Shown in pieces: positions 52,565 to 62,227 of a DNA stretch of 64,000 nucleotides. This stretch comes from Gari tellinella. Taxonomy: Eukaryota > Mollusca > Bivalvia > Cardiida > Psammobiidae. The translations under genes and the position numbers were made by a program. The stretch's first letter is position 1. Every line of letters starts with the position of its first letter. The notes beneath the pieces were generated by a model. The model was not told the origin of the DNA, searched no databases, and worked only from the letters and a program-made list of their open reading frames with translations. Location of the stretch: assembly GCA_922989275.2 (NCBI GenBank), contig OV277863.1:46606999-46670998 (forward strand), written 5' to 3'.

Positions 52565-53390
52565 TTTTCAAGAGTAGGTAAACTTGCATTTTTCTGGTGT
52601 CGTCCAAACGACGGCCTCCATGAAATTGATTTCCAAGACCAGAGTCTTTGGTCCATGTTTGTCTTTGACATGTTCAATGAGCAAGGCTTTCGAATGGAGC
52701 TCTGTTCGGCAAGTGTCACATTCAAAGATGAATATGCCAATGTCTTTCCAGAGTTGTCCGTTCGTTGAATCCTACGCTGCATAAATCACAAAGCATCACA
52801 ACGCAGTTTGATTTTGTTATCATGCGCCATTACGTGTTGAGTAAAGGCATAGACTGAACTGAAAGCATAATTGCACAAAGTACATTTGACCTTTTCTTTT
52901 CGGTACATACTACCCCTGTGAAAAATGTTCAGGAATTTTAGAATATTCATGAATCTTAAATGGTCGTTTCTGGAATTGTTCTAGAGTTTCAAGAATTCCC
53001 TTACATATTCTACAAAAGGAGTTCAATTCTATTCAATTCTAGAACAATGGTTATAAAAACATCAAATTTCTAAACTTAAAGAATATTCATAAACGTTAAA
53101 TGACCGCTTATAGAATTCTTCATAAATATTCAAGAACTTATTCTGGAATAGTTCTATTAGAATCCAATACCTTCCCACAGGGGTCTGTTGGTGCCGCGAA
53201 AAATTGCCTGACTTGTGGCCATGTGCTGATAATCTTTACACGAAACTGCCTTTTCTTCGGCGTTTACGACATTGGCATGGGAATCCGGCTGTTGGAAGTA
53301 CCGAATGTAATTGTTATTGCCATCTACTTCAATATCCATGCTTATATCGAGTAACATTGAGTCTTCAAACGAGATAACATCCATTTCGAG
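52565..53390 (-). pseudogene. Three-finger C2H2 zinc-finger gene, broken
   Basis: Read downwards from an ATG near 53385, the frame starts MDVISFEDSMLLDISMDIEV and runs to IFRGTNRP, where a 271 bp MITE (52913-53183) interrupts it. Beyond the MITE come three C2H2 fingers in different frames: CTLCNYAFSSVYAFTQHVMA-H, CDLCSVGFNERTTLER-H-WHI-H, and CDTCRTELHSKALLIE-H-VKDK-H. Shifts are a ~10 bp duplication before finger 2 and one extra base before finger 3. No intron is needed to join the parts, so it may be a retrocopy or a transposon-captured gene. Such proteins bind DNA, but this copy is inactive. Confidence 0.6.
52913..53183. mobile_element. MITE inside the zinc-finger gene
   Basis: CCCCTGTG and CACAGGGG are the outer inverted ends. 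Internal blocks such as GAATATTCATGAATCTTAAA and ATTCTAGAACAA/TTGTTCTAGA repeat in both orientations. It splits the reading frame. No clear target duplication. Confidence 0.55.
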
Positions 53391-53919
53391 ATTCGTGAAG
53401 ACTCTGTAGCACTGTGAAGAAGAACCTGTACCACTTACTTTACAGTCGTCAGACACCTGTTACCTCTACATCACATTGATAATTGACACGACATTTCTGA
53501 TTACTTTAAAAGCCGGACATATGTCTTTTAAAAAAAGCTTCAATATTAGAAAAAAACACGAACAAATAGATTATCTAAGTGTGTTAAATGCTGCATTTTT
53601 ACGTAAATGAAACTCGTAACAAACACATGTGCATCTACATGTAGGCAGTGGTATACACTTGCTTTCATATCCTCTTTTCACCTGAATTCTTACGTGGAAG
53701 ATGTTAAATAACTTCTGAAAACGAAACCAAAAGCTCTTACCACGTTTTGATGAAGACTCCTTGTCATGAGGCTGTGTAAACTGGCCGAACAATGTCGTGT
53801 TTACATGTACACGCGAAAAAGAGTCATGGCTCTGAAACGTTTTTCGAAAGGAACTCTATACCACCTGTCGTGAGGACCCTCGCCCCACTGTAACCAAGTT
53901 CTTAACCAGTGGAAATTAC

Positions 53920-54110
53920 TTTCTCTAAACCGTACAGTCATGATTTTTACAAATTGTTAATAATAGCAAATATACACGTTTTCAGACAAAATATGTTGGC
54001 TTAGCTTGATCATCGGGTTAAAATGCTTCCATTTATATCAGCATCTAACCCGTTGCATTGTTAGTTACTTCATAGGCAGTTAAAATGTGTCCCTTCGCTC
54101 GATTCGATTT
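53920..54110 (-). repeat. Dispersed repeat, copy B (sister of 46015-46190)
   Basis: Reverse complement keeps ATTTTAACTGCC, AATGCAACGGGTTAGATG, GAAGCATTTTAACCCG and GACTGTACGGTTTAG in the order of copy A. It lies just outside the 3.19 kb element. Confidence 0.6.
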
Positions 54111-54281
54111 CTGATCTTTCGGATTCTGCATTTTTACAGACCATTCCTATCATGAAAACGAAACACTGCCCGCTACCAAGAGCTGAACCGATAAGGCATA
54201 TTATTATATCTTTTTAACACATATTACAGCACTCTATATCATTGTTACACATTTAGATCAGTATCGAAACACACCACTTAC

Positions 54282-54307
54282 CTTTCAGGCTCTGTTGCTT
54301 TCGCCAT
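54282..54307 (-). CDS. Possible first coding exon (MAKATEPE)
   Basis: On the minus strand TCTAAGATGGCG gives a fair initiation context. Eight codons and two bases follow, ending at a strong donor GAAAG|GTAAGTGG. Upstream is a segment duplicated at 56745-56835. I could not find a matching acceptor in phase downstream, and the zinc-finger frames do not fit its phase, so it is a candidate only. Confidence 0.35.
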
Positions 54308-54312
54308 CTTAG

Positions 54313-54420
54313 AGTGTTTAAACAATGGGGCCCTACCGATATACAGAGTTACCCCGCATGGAAAGTGTGATAAGAGTAGCGCCCCCTGAATGAGCGGTTG
54401 TTTCCGGTTCAATAGTGAAG
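54313..54420 (-). promoter_or_regulatory. Promoter-like segment, copy 1
   Basis: Minus strand ACCGGAAACAACC, CAGGGGGCG, GTAACTCTGTATATCGGTAG and GGCCCCATTGT precede the MAKATEPE exon. CCGGAA is an ETS-type core, common in animal promoters. A diverged inverted copy lies at 56745-56835. Confidence 0.3.
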
Positions 54421-54429
54421 TACACATAG

Positions 54430-55300
54430 TATCGAAAATCCTTTATCCTCAAACACGAATTTGAAGAGATCGTCTGCTTGTTAGTGCAGAGCTTATATTA
54501 TATACAGTAGAACCTGGCTATACATTATTGAAAGCGCAATCTCTCATATTGTTCAAAAATTAAGACATACATTTAGATCTACTTTACCTACAATAAAATT
54601 TACAAAAACTTCCATAGATATACCGTTCTATGCATATCATTTATTCATATGTTTATTAAAATAAGTCATCAATCTGCACCTCAATAAATATGTTATACTT
54701 CCCAGCAGATGATAGCTTAAAGTAGAATGTACCTTAACCTGCCTTAAGGGGTCACCTATCTTCAAAACTAATACCATCTATTGGGTAAAGGGTTAAACCC
54801 CGTTACATGGATGTGTCATAGCACATTCTGGTTGCTGTTAATCAACCATAAACCCTACCCGCTATGAATACCTATCATTTAATTTATTACTTTAGCTGAT
54901 TAAATAAGGAACAATACCGTAGGAATGATCAATTATGCTAATAGCATGATAAGGGTTAATATTTAAAAAAAAAATACTGCCTACTTTCTTGATAAAAGTT
55001 TAGAACATGATATCAATTTTGACTTAAAACATATATGAGTGTGAAACAGTTCTACCCCTGATCAGCCTGTTAGTATATATGCTGCATCTTATCTGGTTCC
55101 AAACTTTTTATAAATGATAGTGTTTTAAGCCTATTATAATTAGTGAACTGGTAAAAGATCAACAGAAATAAAGTTTTAATCTACTAAAACGATGGAAGAC
55201 ATGCTTTACTTTCAACATTGAGTTTTCAATAGAGTACACATTTAATGATAGGAGAGCGGTTCTAAAGTATTTATGTTGTTAAAACGGTATGTATTTCCTA
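54430..55300. other. No gene; diverged repeats only
   Basis: A weak ~70 bp palindrome lies at 55043-55110 and part of a TTAACCC-type element near 54700-54790. Confidence 0.4.
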
Positions 55301-55521
55301 TTAACCCTTTAACTACGCCTTTGGTTTATGCCTCCATTGAAGGAAAGAGTTCTAATTCAAAGTTTTTATTAGCATGAATGTGCAACATTAAAAACATTGA
55401 ATATCCTAGCAGATGGTAGCTTAAAGCAAGCTGAAAGTAAAGTAGCATGTACTTTTCAATCTACCTTTAATGGACACCTGTCTTTCCAGGTAGGAACAGG
55501 CGATCGGGTAATGGGTAAACC
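55301..55521. repeat. TTAACCC-type element
   Basis: TTAACCCTTTAACTACGCCT at the left and ATCGGGTAATGGGTAAA at the right. It sits head to tail with the next copy. Confidence 0.6.
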
Positions 55522-55534
55522 CATTACCTAAACC

Positions 55535-55788
55535 AATTACCCCACAGCCCGTGTTAAGTATTGAATATAGGTCACATCTTAAAGCAGGTTGAAAGTAAAA
55601 CATAATGCGCCTTAAGGTGCACCCTGCTTTACTTTAATCCTGCTTTAAGGCACCACCCACTACGACATAAAATATCACCTATGTTTCATAATTGTGACTG
55701 CTTATATTGCATGAAGAGGATTTATTTGCTTATGAAGGTGGAATTCATTAAAGGAGTAAAAGGCATAATGATGGGGGTAATGGGTTAA
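55535..55788. repeat. TTAACCC-type element, with palindrome
   Basis: CCAATTACCCCACAGCCC at the left. The palindromic GAAAGTAAAACATAATGCGC and CACCCTGCTTTACTTT follow at 55585-55634, with GGGGTAATGGGTTAAG at the right. Confidence 0.65.
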
Positions 55789-55799
55789 GCTTTTGCACA

Positions 55800-57900
55800 T
55801 GAAGGAGTGCATGGTATAGGAGATTAAAATTTATTCCCCACATGAATAACAATGTTGATCCTCTATATAAAAAAAATAGTTTGGTGTGTTTTGATTCCAG
55901 CCTGTGTACCCAAGACTTAAGCTTCCGTTTTATGGCTTGTCATAGCAGAGATGACTCTTACATGTATGGGACAGCAGCTGTACCCCAGTGGGGGATCAGT
56001 ATACAATTCGATTTCTAGCTAATTGGTTACTTCCTGTTGTTAGTTGTGATGATGCTTTGCGCTTTATGGCCCCTGGGCAGAAGCATTGAGAGGTGAAATC
56101 CATGTGCGCTATGAGCATGACAGGCTGAACTATTTCTATGAAATTTCTGTCAACTAAAATCTGATGGTATATAATGAACAAACAAAATATACATTTTTGA
56201 AGAAACTGTTTACCATTCAACATATTTTAAAAGACCAGTTTAACCCTTTGCCTAATGAATATTCATGTCATTATTAATAACTGAATAATACAAAGTTTAT
56301 GTTTAATACCGGTAATGTCTTAATAACTATCCCCTTTTTCACCTGTAATAGGCAGCATTTATAGACCTATAATGTCATTTAAGAACCAGAGAGGACAGTC
56401 ATTGATTATAGAGACTGTTCCTATATAGTAAACATCTGATCAGGATCTACTTTTAATCCATGTTAACGTTCTTTTACCGAGGTGAAAACCCGTGTCTGTT
56501 AAGTATGTTAAAAGTCAGCTTCTTTGTTATATAGAAAAAGTATGATCAGTGCTACTTTCGGTTTGCTAAAAACGATGAAAGAAATAACCGTCGCATTTGA
56601 CATTAAACAAAATTAATACATTAAAATACATAGGGATAAACGGGAGCTTGACTGCATATAGATATAGGTATCAAACTAATAAACCGCATTCGATCTATTC
56701 TTTTCCGAATCGTTTATGACCGTTATCGACACCGTCTCAATACCGGAAACAACCTTTTCCTTATCAGGGGAGTTAACTCGTGATGAAAATTGGGATAACT
56801 CTGTAATGCGGTAGGGCCCCATTTACGGCCTTACAGTTTACACCACAGTGTGAGTTTAACTAACAAACTTAATATGCCTTAAAGAGACTGAAAATCAGAG
56901 TTGGCGTTAGTCCAAACATTTAGACGTATCTACACGTATTAAACAGTAAACATTAATCTGATATTTTCATTTTACATTTTATCATGCATGACGTACCAGA
57001 AAATTTAAAAATGTGAAAAGGCTACGTCAGGTTTTATTTATAGGACTAAGTTTGCATAAGCCTGTAAATGAATGTCGTGTATAACCACGTAAATATTACT
57101 TTAGAAAAAAAGATTTATGTTAAAATGACAATTGTGATAAAATTAGCTCTGTCGGGATTCGAGCATATTCGGAAAAGGCAAACACAACCGAAAGTCCTAT
57201 CAGAGAACACTGTTATCTACGTCTCTTGTCCTATGTCCTAACCCCTGTTTTTGTTGTTTCTAATTTTTGTTAATGAGTAGGTGCTGAAAGCAAGGGGGAG
57301 TAAAACGGAAAGCTCTTGTATAAGTTTCTGTTTACTTTCATCTTGGTTTCACGTGTCTTTCATAAAAACAATTAGCCTTATTTTAGTGATCGTAATGTTG
57401 ATTTGACACAGCAGTGAACAACAATATTATAGGTTCTTGAAACGGCATGTCTTCGGAATAAAAGGTACAGGTTTACCGATTCTGGCAACCTTATCATGTC
57501 AGAAAAAAGCAACTGAATAAGTAAATTTTATGAAAACTATTCCTGATATCGAGCGGAAACAGTTGTTTTGTGTGTGTTGGGAAGGGGGCGTTGGTGTGTT
57601 TTTTCGGGGAAAAAGAGTGGTAATACATTAAATCTCGATCGATATTTATTGTTATCGAATTGTCCGAGCTGTTGGGGAAAACAACTTCATAAAAGAAGTA
57701 ATCATGCAATTTGTGGTAAACTACTCGACATTCACGTATCGAGCATATACCGTCTCTGTCCTACATTCGTTTCCTATTTTGCACTGTAAATCGGACCAAT
57801 ACCTGTCACTTAATACACTTTTTTGAAGAGAATAAGGGCACTCGTTAACACTTATTTAAGAGTAAATCTTGGATAAAAACTAAATAAAATGGGTTGGACT
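55800..57900. other. Intron DNA, no gene called
   Basis: Apart from the promoter-like copy at 56745-56835, I see no supported gene. A minus-strand 75-codon frame (56223-55996) has no known motif. A tRNA-B-box-like GGGATTCGAGC near 57150 is too degenerate. Confidence 0.4.
56745..56835 (+). promoter_or_regulatory. Promoter-like segment, copy 2
   Basis: ACCGGAAACAACC, CAGGGGAGT, GATAACTCTGTAATGCGGTA and GGGCCCCATTTACGG match the minus-strand segment at 54313-54420. No exon follows. Confidence 0.3.
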
Positions 57901-57907
57901 TTCAAAC

Positions 57908-58117
57908 CTTCAGTGATGGTATTTTGTGTTTCGATCTCGGTCTTGACTGCTTCATACTCGGCGAATGTTTCAAAAATGAGCGGGTAGCCATTAAAATCCT
58001 TAGACTTCTGCTGCATGTCCAGATATGTTACAGGCTCGTCTACAGCGATTCGATACGCTGCGATTTTTTCATCACCTGGACCCCCGATTTCGATTTCATT
58101 ATAGTGTGTTAGTGCAC
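57908..58117 (-). CDS. Secreted-protein gene, exon 2
   Basis: A 210 nt exon bounded by acceptor AACTCCATACAG and donor GAAG|GTTTGA. It is open in the frame set by exon 1 and phase 1 at both sides. It encodes about 70 residues, beginning ALTHYNEIEIGGPGDEKIAA and later LDMQQKSKDFNGYPLIFETF, ending ETQNTITE. It is acidic and has no Cys. Other frames contain stops or lack sense, and the splice sites, phase and length agree with the neighbouring exons. The exon would be missed by ORF scanning because it has no internal start. Confidence 0.7.
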
Positions 58118-58178
58118 CTGTATGGAGTTAAAAGATGAAATTAAATTATTTCACTGCCAACGACGCCAAACGGCGACT

Positions 58179-58250
58179 TTGCAAACAGTTTGGACCCTGA
58201 TCAGACGCCGCCTAACGCGTCTGATCAGGATCCAAACTGTTTGACACTCG
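58179..58250. repeat. ~70 bp dispersed palindrome, reference copy
   Basis: GCAAACAGTTTGGACCCTGA, TCAGACGC at the left and GCGTCTGATCAGGATCCAAA with CTGTTTGACACTCG at the right. The flanks differ: GCAAA on one side, GACACTC (or inverse GAGTGTC) on the other. They do so in nearly every copy, so the element has a polarity although its arms are symmetric. More than twenty copies occur in the window, denser from 40 kb onward. Confidence 0.85.
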
Positions 58251-58478
58251 TATCTGCATTCTTCATTCAAAACAACCCCAAATCTGAATTAAAAAATATT
58301 GCAGATGACACTATCAATGCAGACGATATTTTGGTGGTAAGAGGGTTAAAGCAGACAGCAATGAAAAAGTTACGGTAGTACGCTGCCAATTTGTCATTAT
58401 CAGTCTTCGTAGTCGTGAACTGACGATCTGTACCGAATCTTAACACATTCATGCCTATCATCCATAAAAGTATGCATT

Positions 58479-58546
58479 AGCAAACAGCGTAGACCCTAGT
58501 GAGACAATGCAATTTATGGCGTCTGATCAGGATTTACACTTATTGC
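58479..58546. repeat. ~70 bp palindrome, partly eroded
   Basis: GCAAACAGCGTAGACCCTAG and GGCGTCTGATCAGGATTTAC remain; pairing is partial. Confidence 0.55.
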
Positions 58547-58769
58547 CTTTTCTTATGAAATGATTTGCGGTGTTGACAAATACTGCAGTGATTTAGATCA
58601 TCGATTCATATCAATAATTAAACAATCCAGCAAGCACTTGCGGTGAGTTCATTGATATATCCACGAATAGATTGGCTAATATGGCAATATTATTTATCCT
58701 CTGCTACGCAATGGTTTAAGTTTGAGCACCCCTAAATGAGATCTGACCAAATCGGTATTCTGCGTGCAG

Positions 58770-58865
58770 CGATCGGTCATTATCGTCAACTGACGACCCG
58801 TTTGGAACTATGTTTAGCATGGTTCGGAACGGGTCGGCTGTTGACGAGAATGACCGATCGCTCTC
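58770..58865. repeat. Fold-back repeat (GATCGGTCATT)
   Basis: GCGATCGGTCATTATCGTCA and its inverse TGACGAGAATGACCGATCGC enclose ACGACCCGTTTGGAAC and GTTCGGAACGGGTCG. Confidence 0.75.
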
Positions 58866-59016
58866 TGTAGAGTTTCTGGTATTGAACGACTTTGGATCAA
58901 TCTCAGTAGGGATCCTCAAGCTTAACCCTTTTACTCTCAATCTTTGTGCGAGATGTTTACCCCTTCACCGTTTTATTGTCATCTGATTCAATTTTGTTGT
59001 CTGCAATGTCGTTTCT

Positions 59017-59090
59017 AGTGTCAAACAGTTTTTATCCTGTTCAGACGCCGCGTTACGCGGCGTATGATCAGGATCCAAACTGTTTGCAAA
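59017..59090. repeat. ~70 bp dispersed palindrome, good copy
   Basis: AGTGTCAAACAGTTTTTATC, CAGACGCCGCGTTACGCGGC, GATCAGGATCCAAACTGTTT then GCAAA. Polarity opposite to 58179. Confidence 0.8.
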
Positions 59091-59772
59091 CGCGCCTTTA
59101 AGCGTCATTGAGAGTGAGAGGATTAAATGTATCAATTAACTGCATTTCGGCGAATCATCATTGTGTTACATGTACATTGTGGAATACATGAAAACTAAAC
59201 ACAGTTTGAAACCCGTAACACGCTTTACAAATGGAGACAAATCCTTTTGCATTGAATGCTTGATGATCAAACAATGTGAAAGTATTGCATGATAAAAATA
59301 CCTTTGTAGATAAAAACCTGCAAATACTAGTACTTGAATTTTACCAATAGTATGGTTATTAAGGCACTCCAAAGTCAACCATTAACCCCAATATTTGCAT
59401 AGGACAAATCTATACTCTCATCAGGTATACTGTTCATAATTATTGAGTTTTTTGTCTCTAGGTTGAAACTTGAATGGGATAAAATCTGTCTCTTTAAAGA
59501 ATCATACAAAAAAGATGATTTAAATGTAATATAAGATTATGCTACATAATGTAATACTTTAATGAAATTTATTGGACAAGTGCATAGTTATGAACTTGTG
59601 ATACATATTTCTATATCTAACAATGCATATCTTTCTGACTAAAATCAAAACTTATCATATAATGTATTAACTCATTAACCCCTGAAACCTTTAAATGGAC
59701 TGTTCCAGTCCCTAATTAATTTTAGTCCGTTATTGGCTATTTAGGGTTGAGTGTTACATTTACATTGCAAAA

Positions 59773-59843
59773 TGACAAACAATGCAGACCCTGATCAAAG
59801 GGCTCCCTTAGGGGCCCTTTTATCTGGGTTTATACTGTTTGTC
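59773..59843. repeat. ~70 bp dispersed palindrome, GGGCTC subtype
   Basis: GACAAACAATGCAGACCCTG, ATCAAAGGGCTCCC at the left and GGGGCCCTTTTATCTGGGTT at the right. Confidence 0.7.
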
Positions 59844-60049
59844 TAGGACAAGCGTACTCTTCACATATAAACTGTTTGTAAATGGAAAGTTTACTTGTCG
59901 CTAGGGCTCACTTAGTCAATCTATTCACCCCTGAGACTTCAAATGGAACTTTCCAGCTTCCAATATATTTTATTATTAGTTGGGTGTCTTTGTTTGTTTT
60001 GGTTTTAGTTTGTTTGTTTGTTTTGTCTGTGCTTTTTTTCTACAAACAT

Positions 60050-60210
60050 TTTGATGCACGTTTTCGTTATAAATGCACGTACTGTGGCGTTATTTGACGG
60101 AATTTGATTAAATAAAAAGTAAATACATTGATAAATTAATCGTTTCCTGAGGGTACACGAGAATATCGGCGATCTAGTATATGTAATCATCAGTTTAAGT
60201 CGATAGTTGA
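60050..60210 (+). repeat. Dispersed repeat, copy B (sister of 1690-1870)
   Basis: Shares ACGTACTGTGGCGTTAT, GACGGAATTTGAT, GATAAATTAATC and GAGAATATC.G.GATCTAGT with copy A. Confidence 0.6.
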
Positions 60211-60244
60211 GACTACCTGTTGGATCCCGTTGTATACCTTGTCT

Positions 60245-60335
60245 TTATATACTACTCAAAGTTTGCTAAGCACCAAAGGTAAAATCTCCACAGGTACTAA
60301 TGCATTGACCCTATCACTTCTCGTCACATAACTTC
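60245..60335 (+). repeat. ~85 bp direct repeat, copy 1
   Basis: TACTCAAAGTTTGCTAAGCA and CCAAAGGTAAA recur at 61847-61930, followed in both by AATGCA, ATCACTT and CATAACTTC. The second copy lies just upstream of exon 1 of the secreted-protein gene. Confidence 0.7.
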
Positions 60336-60339
60336 CAAC

Positions 60340-61105
60340 TTTTTTGTTAGATTTCTTACAATTTTGGAGATGCTTAGGACAAAGGTTTACTTTACAGATT
60401 CTAAAAATGTTATAATTGTTAAGATCCTGTAGGCAAAACCCGAGGAAAGCATAAAAAACTTTAGAAATAAATATGCCCTATCACATGTATCCTTGCTTCT
60501 TGTCATTTCGCCACTTTCTTGTCAATTCGCCACCTAAGCAAAACTTAGAATTCCGTCACGAGCAGGCTACCGAGGATGTCCGAAAACTACAGAGGATATC
60601 CGAATACTAGGACAGTTACACTGAGGAAGATTTCAAGCGCCGAAAATGCGAAAGAAACAGGTAAAATAACAATAATTGACAAAAAGTTCAAATCAAAGGA
60701 CATGTTGGTAATTTTATCTCTATTTGCCCGTTGTTACTTTTTTATTGTAAAGTTGTAAAAGTTATTATTTACTTTTAAAAAATTAAATATTTCAAAATCA
60801 TTAAACAATGTTCAGGTTTCATGAAACAAACTATAACATACTGACAGAACCTACATTGACCTAATTATCGAACGACCAATCAGAGGTGGCGAATTGACAA
60901 GAAAGCATCCCGATGACCCAGAGCAATGACCTCCTTCGAAAACGGTACAGTAATTTTGAAAACTGAGCATCTTATGGTAGTCCTGAGAAGGGCTGTTTTT
61001 AAAATGAACCTATATCAAACGTTTCTGTGTATCAATTTTAACTCATTTAGCCATAGCACTGAGTATACTCGCCATTTAAACTATTGTATCTGTGAAAAGT
61101 GCCCT
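60340..61105. other. No gene seen
   Basis: Intron 1 sequence of the secreted-protein gene, without supported features; two short TTCTTGTCAATTCGCCAC-like words occur near 60500. Confidence 0.4.
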
Positions 61106-61388
61106 CGTCATGTGCAAATGTATAGATCTAGTTCAGAGGACCCAAGAAGATGCCTCTGATCATGGTCTAGATTATTTGTCAGTTTGCAATAAATTGTAAT
61201 AACAAAAATCCTAAATAGTTGGAAAAACTAAAACTAAACTTTATTGGTAACTTGAATTGTCTATTGAAATTTCAGGGATGAATGAATTAACCCTTAGCCC
61301 GCGAAATAAATTGTCGTCTGCTATATTTCTCGTCTGCTTCAAGTTTCAAAGTGCTTCAAAGTTGCTCAAAATTGCTGAAAATGTTGTC

Positions 61389-61463
61389 TGAGTGTCAAAC
61401 AGCTTGGATCCGGATGAGACGCCGAGTTACTCGGCGTCTCATCCGGATCCTAGCTGTTTGCAT
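61389..61463. repeat. ~70 bp palindrome with strong paired changes
   Basis: GAGTGTCAAACAGCTTGGAT, CCGGATGAGACGCCGAG at the left and CTCGGCGTCTCATCCGGATC, CTAGCTGTTTGC at the right. One mismatch in about 27 bp. Compared with the reference copy, CAGTTTGG is CAGCTTGG and CTGATC is CGGATG, with the complementary change in the other arm. Confidence 0.85.
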
Positions 61464-61487
61464 ATGGAGCTATAGTCGTGAGTGGCA

Positions 61488-61715
61488 GGCTAAGGGTTAA
61501 CCTTTCATTCTGCAGCCTGCGTCTTGCTTTGATGTTAGGTAACCACCTAAAGTAGGTTTTATTTTCAGCCTGTTTTAAACATCATCAGTAATCTGCCAGG
61601 AAATAGAAACATTTCTCACGGTTCATATTCATGGCTGTATAAGTTGGAACTATTTTCTTCAGTGGAGTAATAAACTAAAGGCGTTCAAATGAGTATATAT
61701 GAAGTAATGGGTTAA
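61488..61715. repeat. TTAACCC-type element, diverged
   Basis: GGGTTAACCTTTCATTCTGC at the left, ATCTGCCAGGAAATAGAAAC and TTTTCTTCAGTGGAGTAATA inside, GAAGTAATGGGTTAA at the right. It lies ~20 bp inside intron 1 from the donor of exon 1. Confidence 0.6.
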
Positions 61716-61736
61716 AATGTATATAGTGCCGCTTAC

Positions 61737-61788
61737 CTGTGCTGTGCATGACAGCGGCTAGCAGGAGAAATACGGCAATGAACGACAT
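61737..61788 (-). CDS. Secreted-protein gene, exon 1 (signal peptide)
   Basis: The ATG at 61788-61786 (context CCGAACCATGTC) starts MSFIAVFLLLAAVMHST, a classic short signal peptide: a hydrophobic core of about 13 residues with small residues before the likely cleavage region. The exon ends after one base of the next codon at a consensus donor CACAG|GTAAGC. An acceptor-like TTATTTCAG at 61817 suggests a 5' UTR intron upstream. The product should enter the secretory pathway. Downstream exons are at 58117-57908 and 40436-40192. Confidence 0.7.
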
Positions 61789-61846
61789 GGTTCGGAGTAG
61801 CTTTGATACAGAATATCTGAAATAACGAGTGTAAGGAGTTGATACT

Positions 61847-61930
61847 CAAAGTTTGCTAAGCACCAAAGGTAAACACCCGTAGGAACCAATGCAATGATGA
61901 CATCACTTTCTCATCGCATAACTTCTGTGA
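61847..61930 (+). repeat. ~85 bp direct repeat, copy 2
   Basis: See copy 1 at 60245-60335. Here it lies 30-110 bp upstream of the putative splice acceptor preceding exon 1. Confidence 0.65.
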
Positions 61931-61996
61931 AAAAGTGATATTTTTTTATTAACCTTTAATAGCTTTTGTCTAGTTTTGGAAACAGGGTTCTATTTA

Positions 61997-62163
61997 AGTA
62001 GGCACATTCTGCTTTACGTTCAGCCTGCTTTAAGCTGTCATCTGCTAGGATATAGTAAATATATATTACCTTTCATATTAATGACTGTATAAAGTGGGAC
62101 TATTTTCTTAAGTGGAGGAATAAATTAAAGGCGTAAAAAGGGTATCAATGGGGTAATGGGTAA
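61997..62163. repeat. TTAACCC-type element, left end missing
   Basis: GGCACATTCTGCTTTACGTT, CATCTGCTAGGATATAG, TGGAGGAATAAATTAAAGGC and GGGGTAATGGGTAAAG. Confidence 0.6.
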
Positions 62164-62227
62164 AGACAAAATGTTATGTAATTTTTAACTATCATGCATG
62201 TAACGTAATGACCCTCAGTATTTGAAC

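Larger units (their letters stand above)
50724..53911. mobile_element. 3.19 kb inverted-repeat element, GAAAT target duplication, carrying a zinc-finger gene remnant
   Basis: The left end CACTGGTTAGGAACTTGG and the right end, inverted, CACTGGTTAAGAACTTGG start ~63 bp terminal repeats that continue through TTACAGTGGG and GAGGGTCCTC with about seven mismatches. GAAAT lies directly outside both ends (50719-50723 and 53912-53916). A CAC start with a 5 bp duplication is reminiscent of Transib-type elements, but the ends do not match the CACWRTG consensus, so the superfamily stays open. No transposase is readable. Inside lie an MDLRC-type exon start (51261), a decayed C2H2 gene (minus strand) and a smaller MITE. 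Confidence 0.7.

Noticed and set aside
57150..57225. Degenerate B-box-like GGGATTCGAGC on the plus strand (tRNA-like?)
   Set aside because: No A box at proper distance and no foldable arms.
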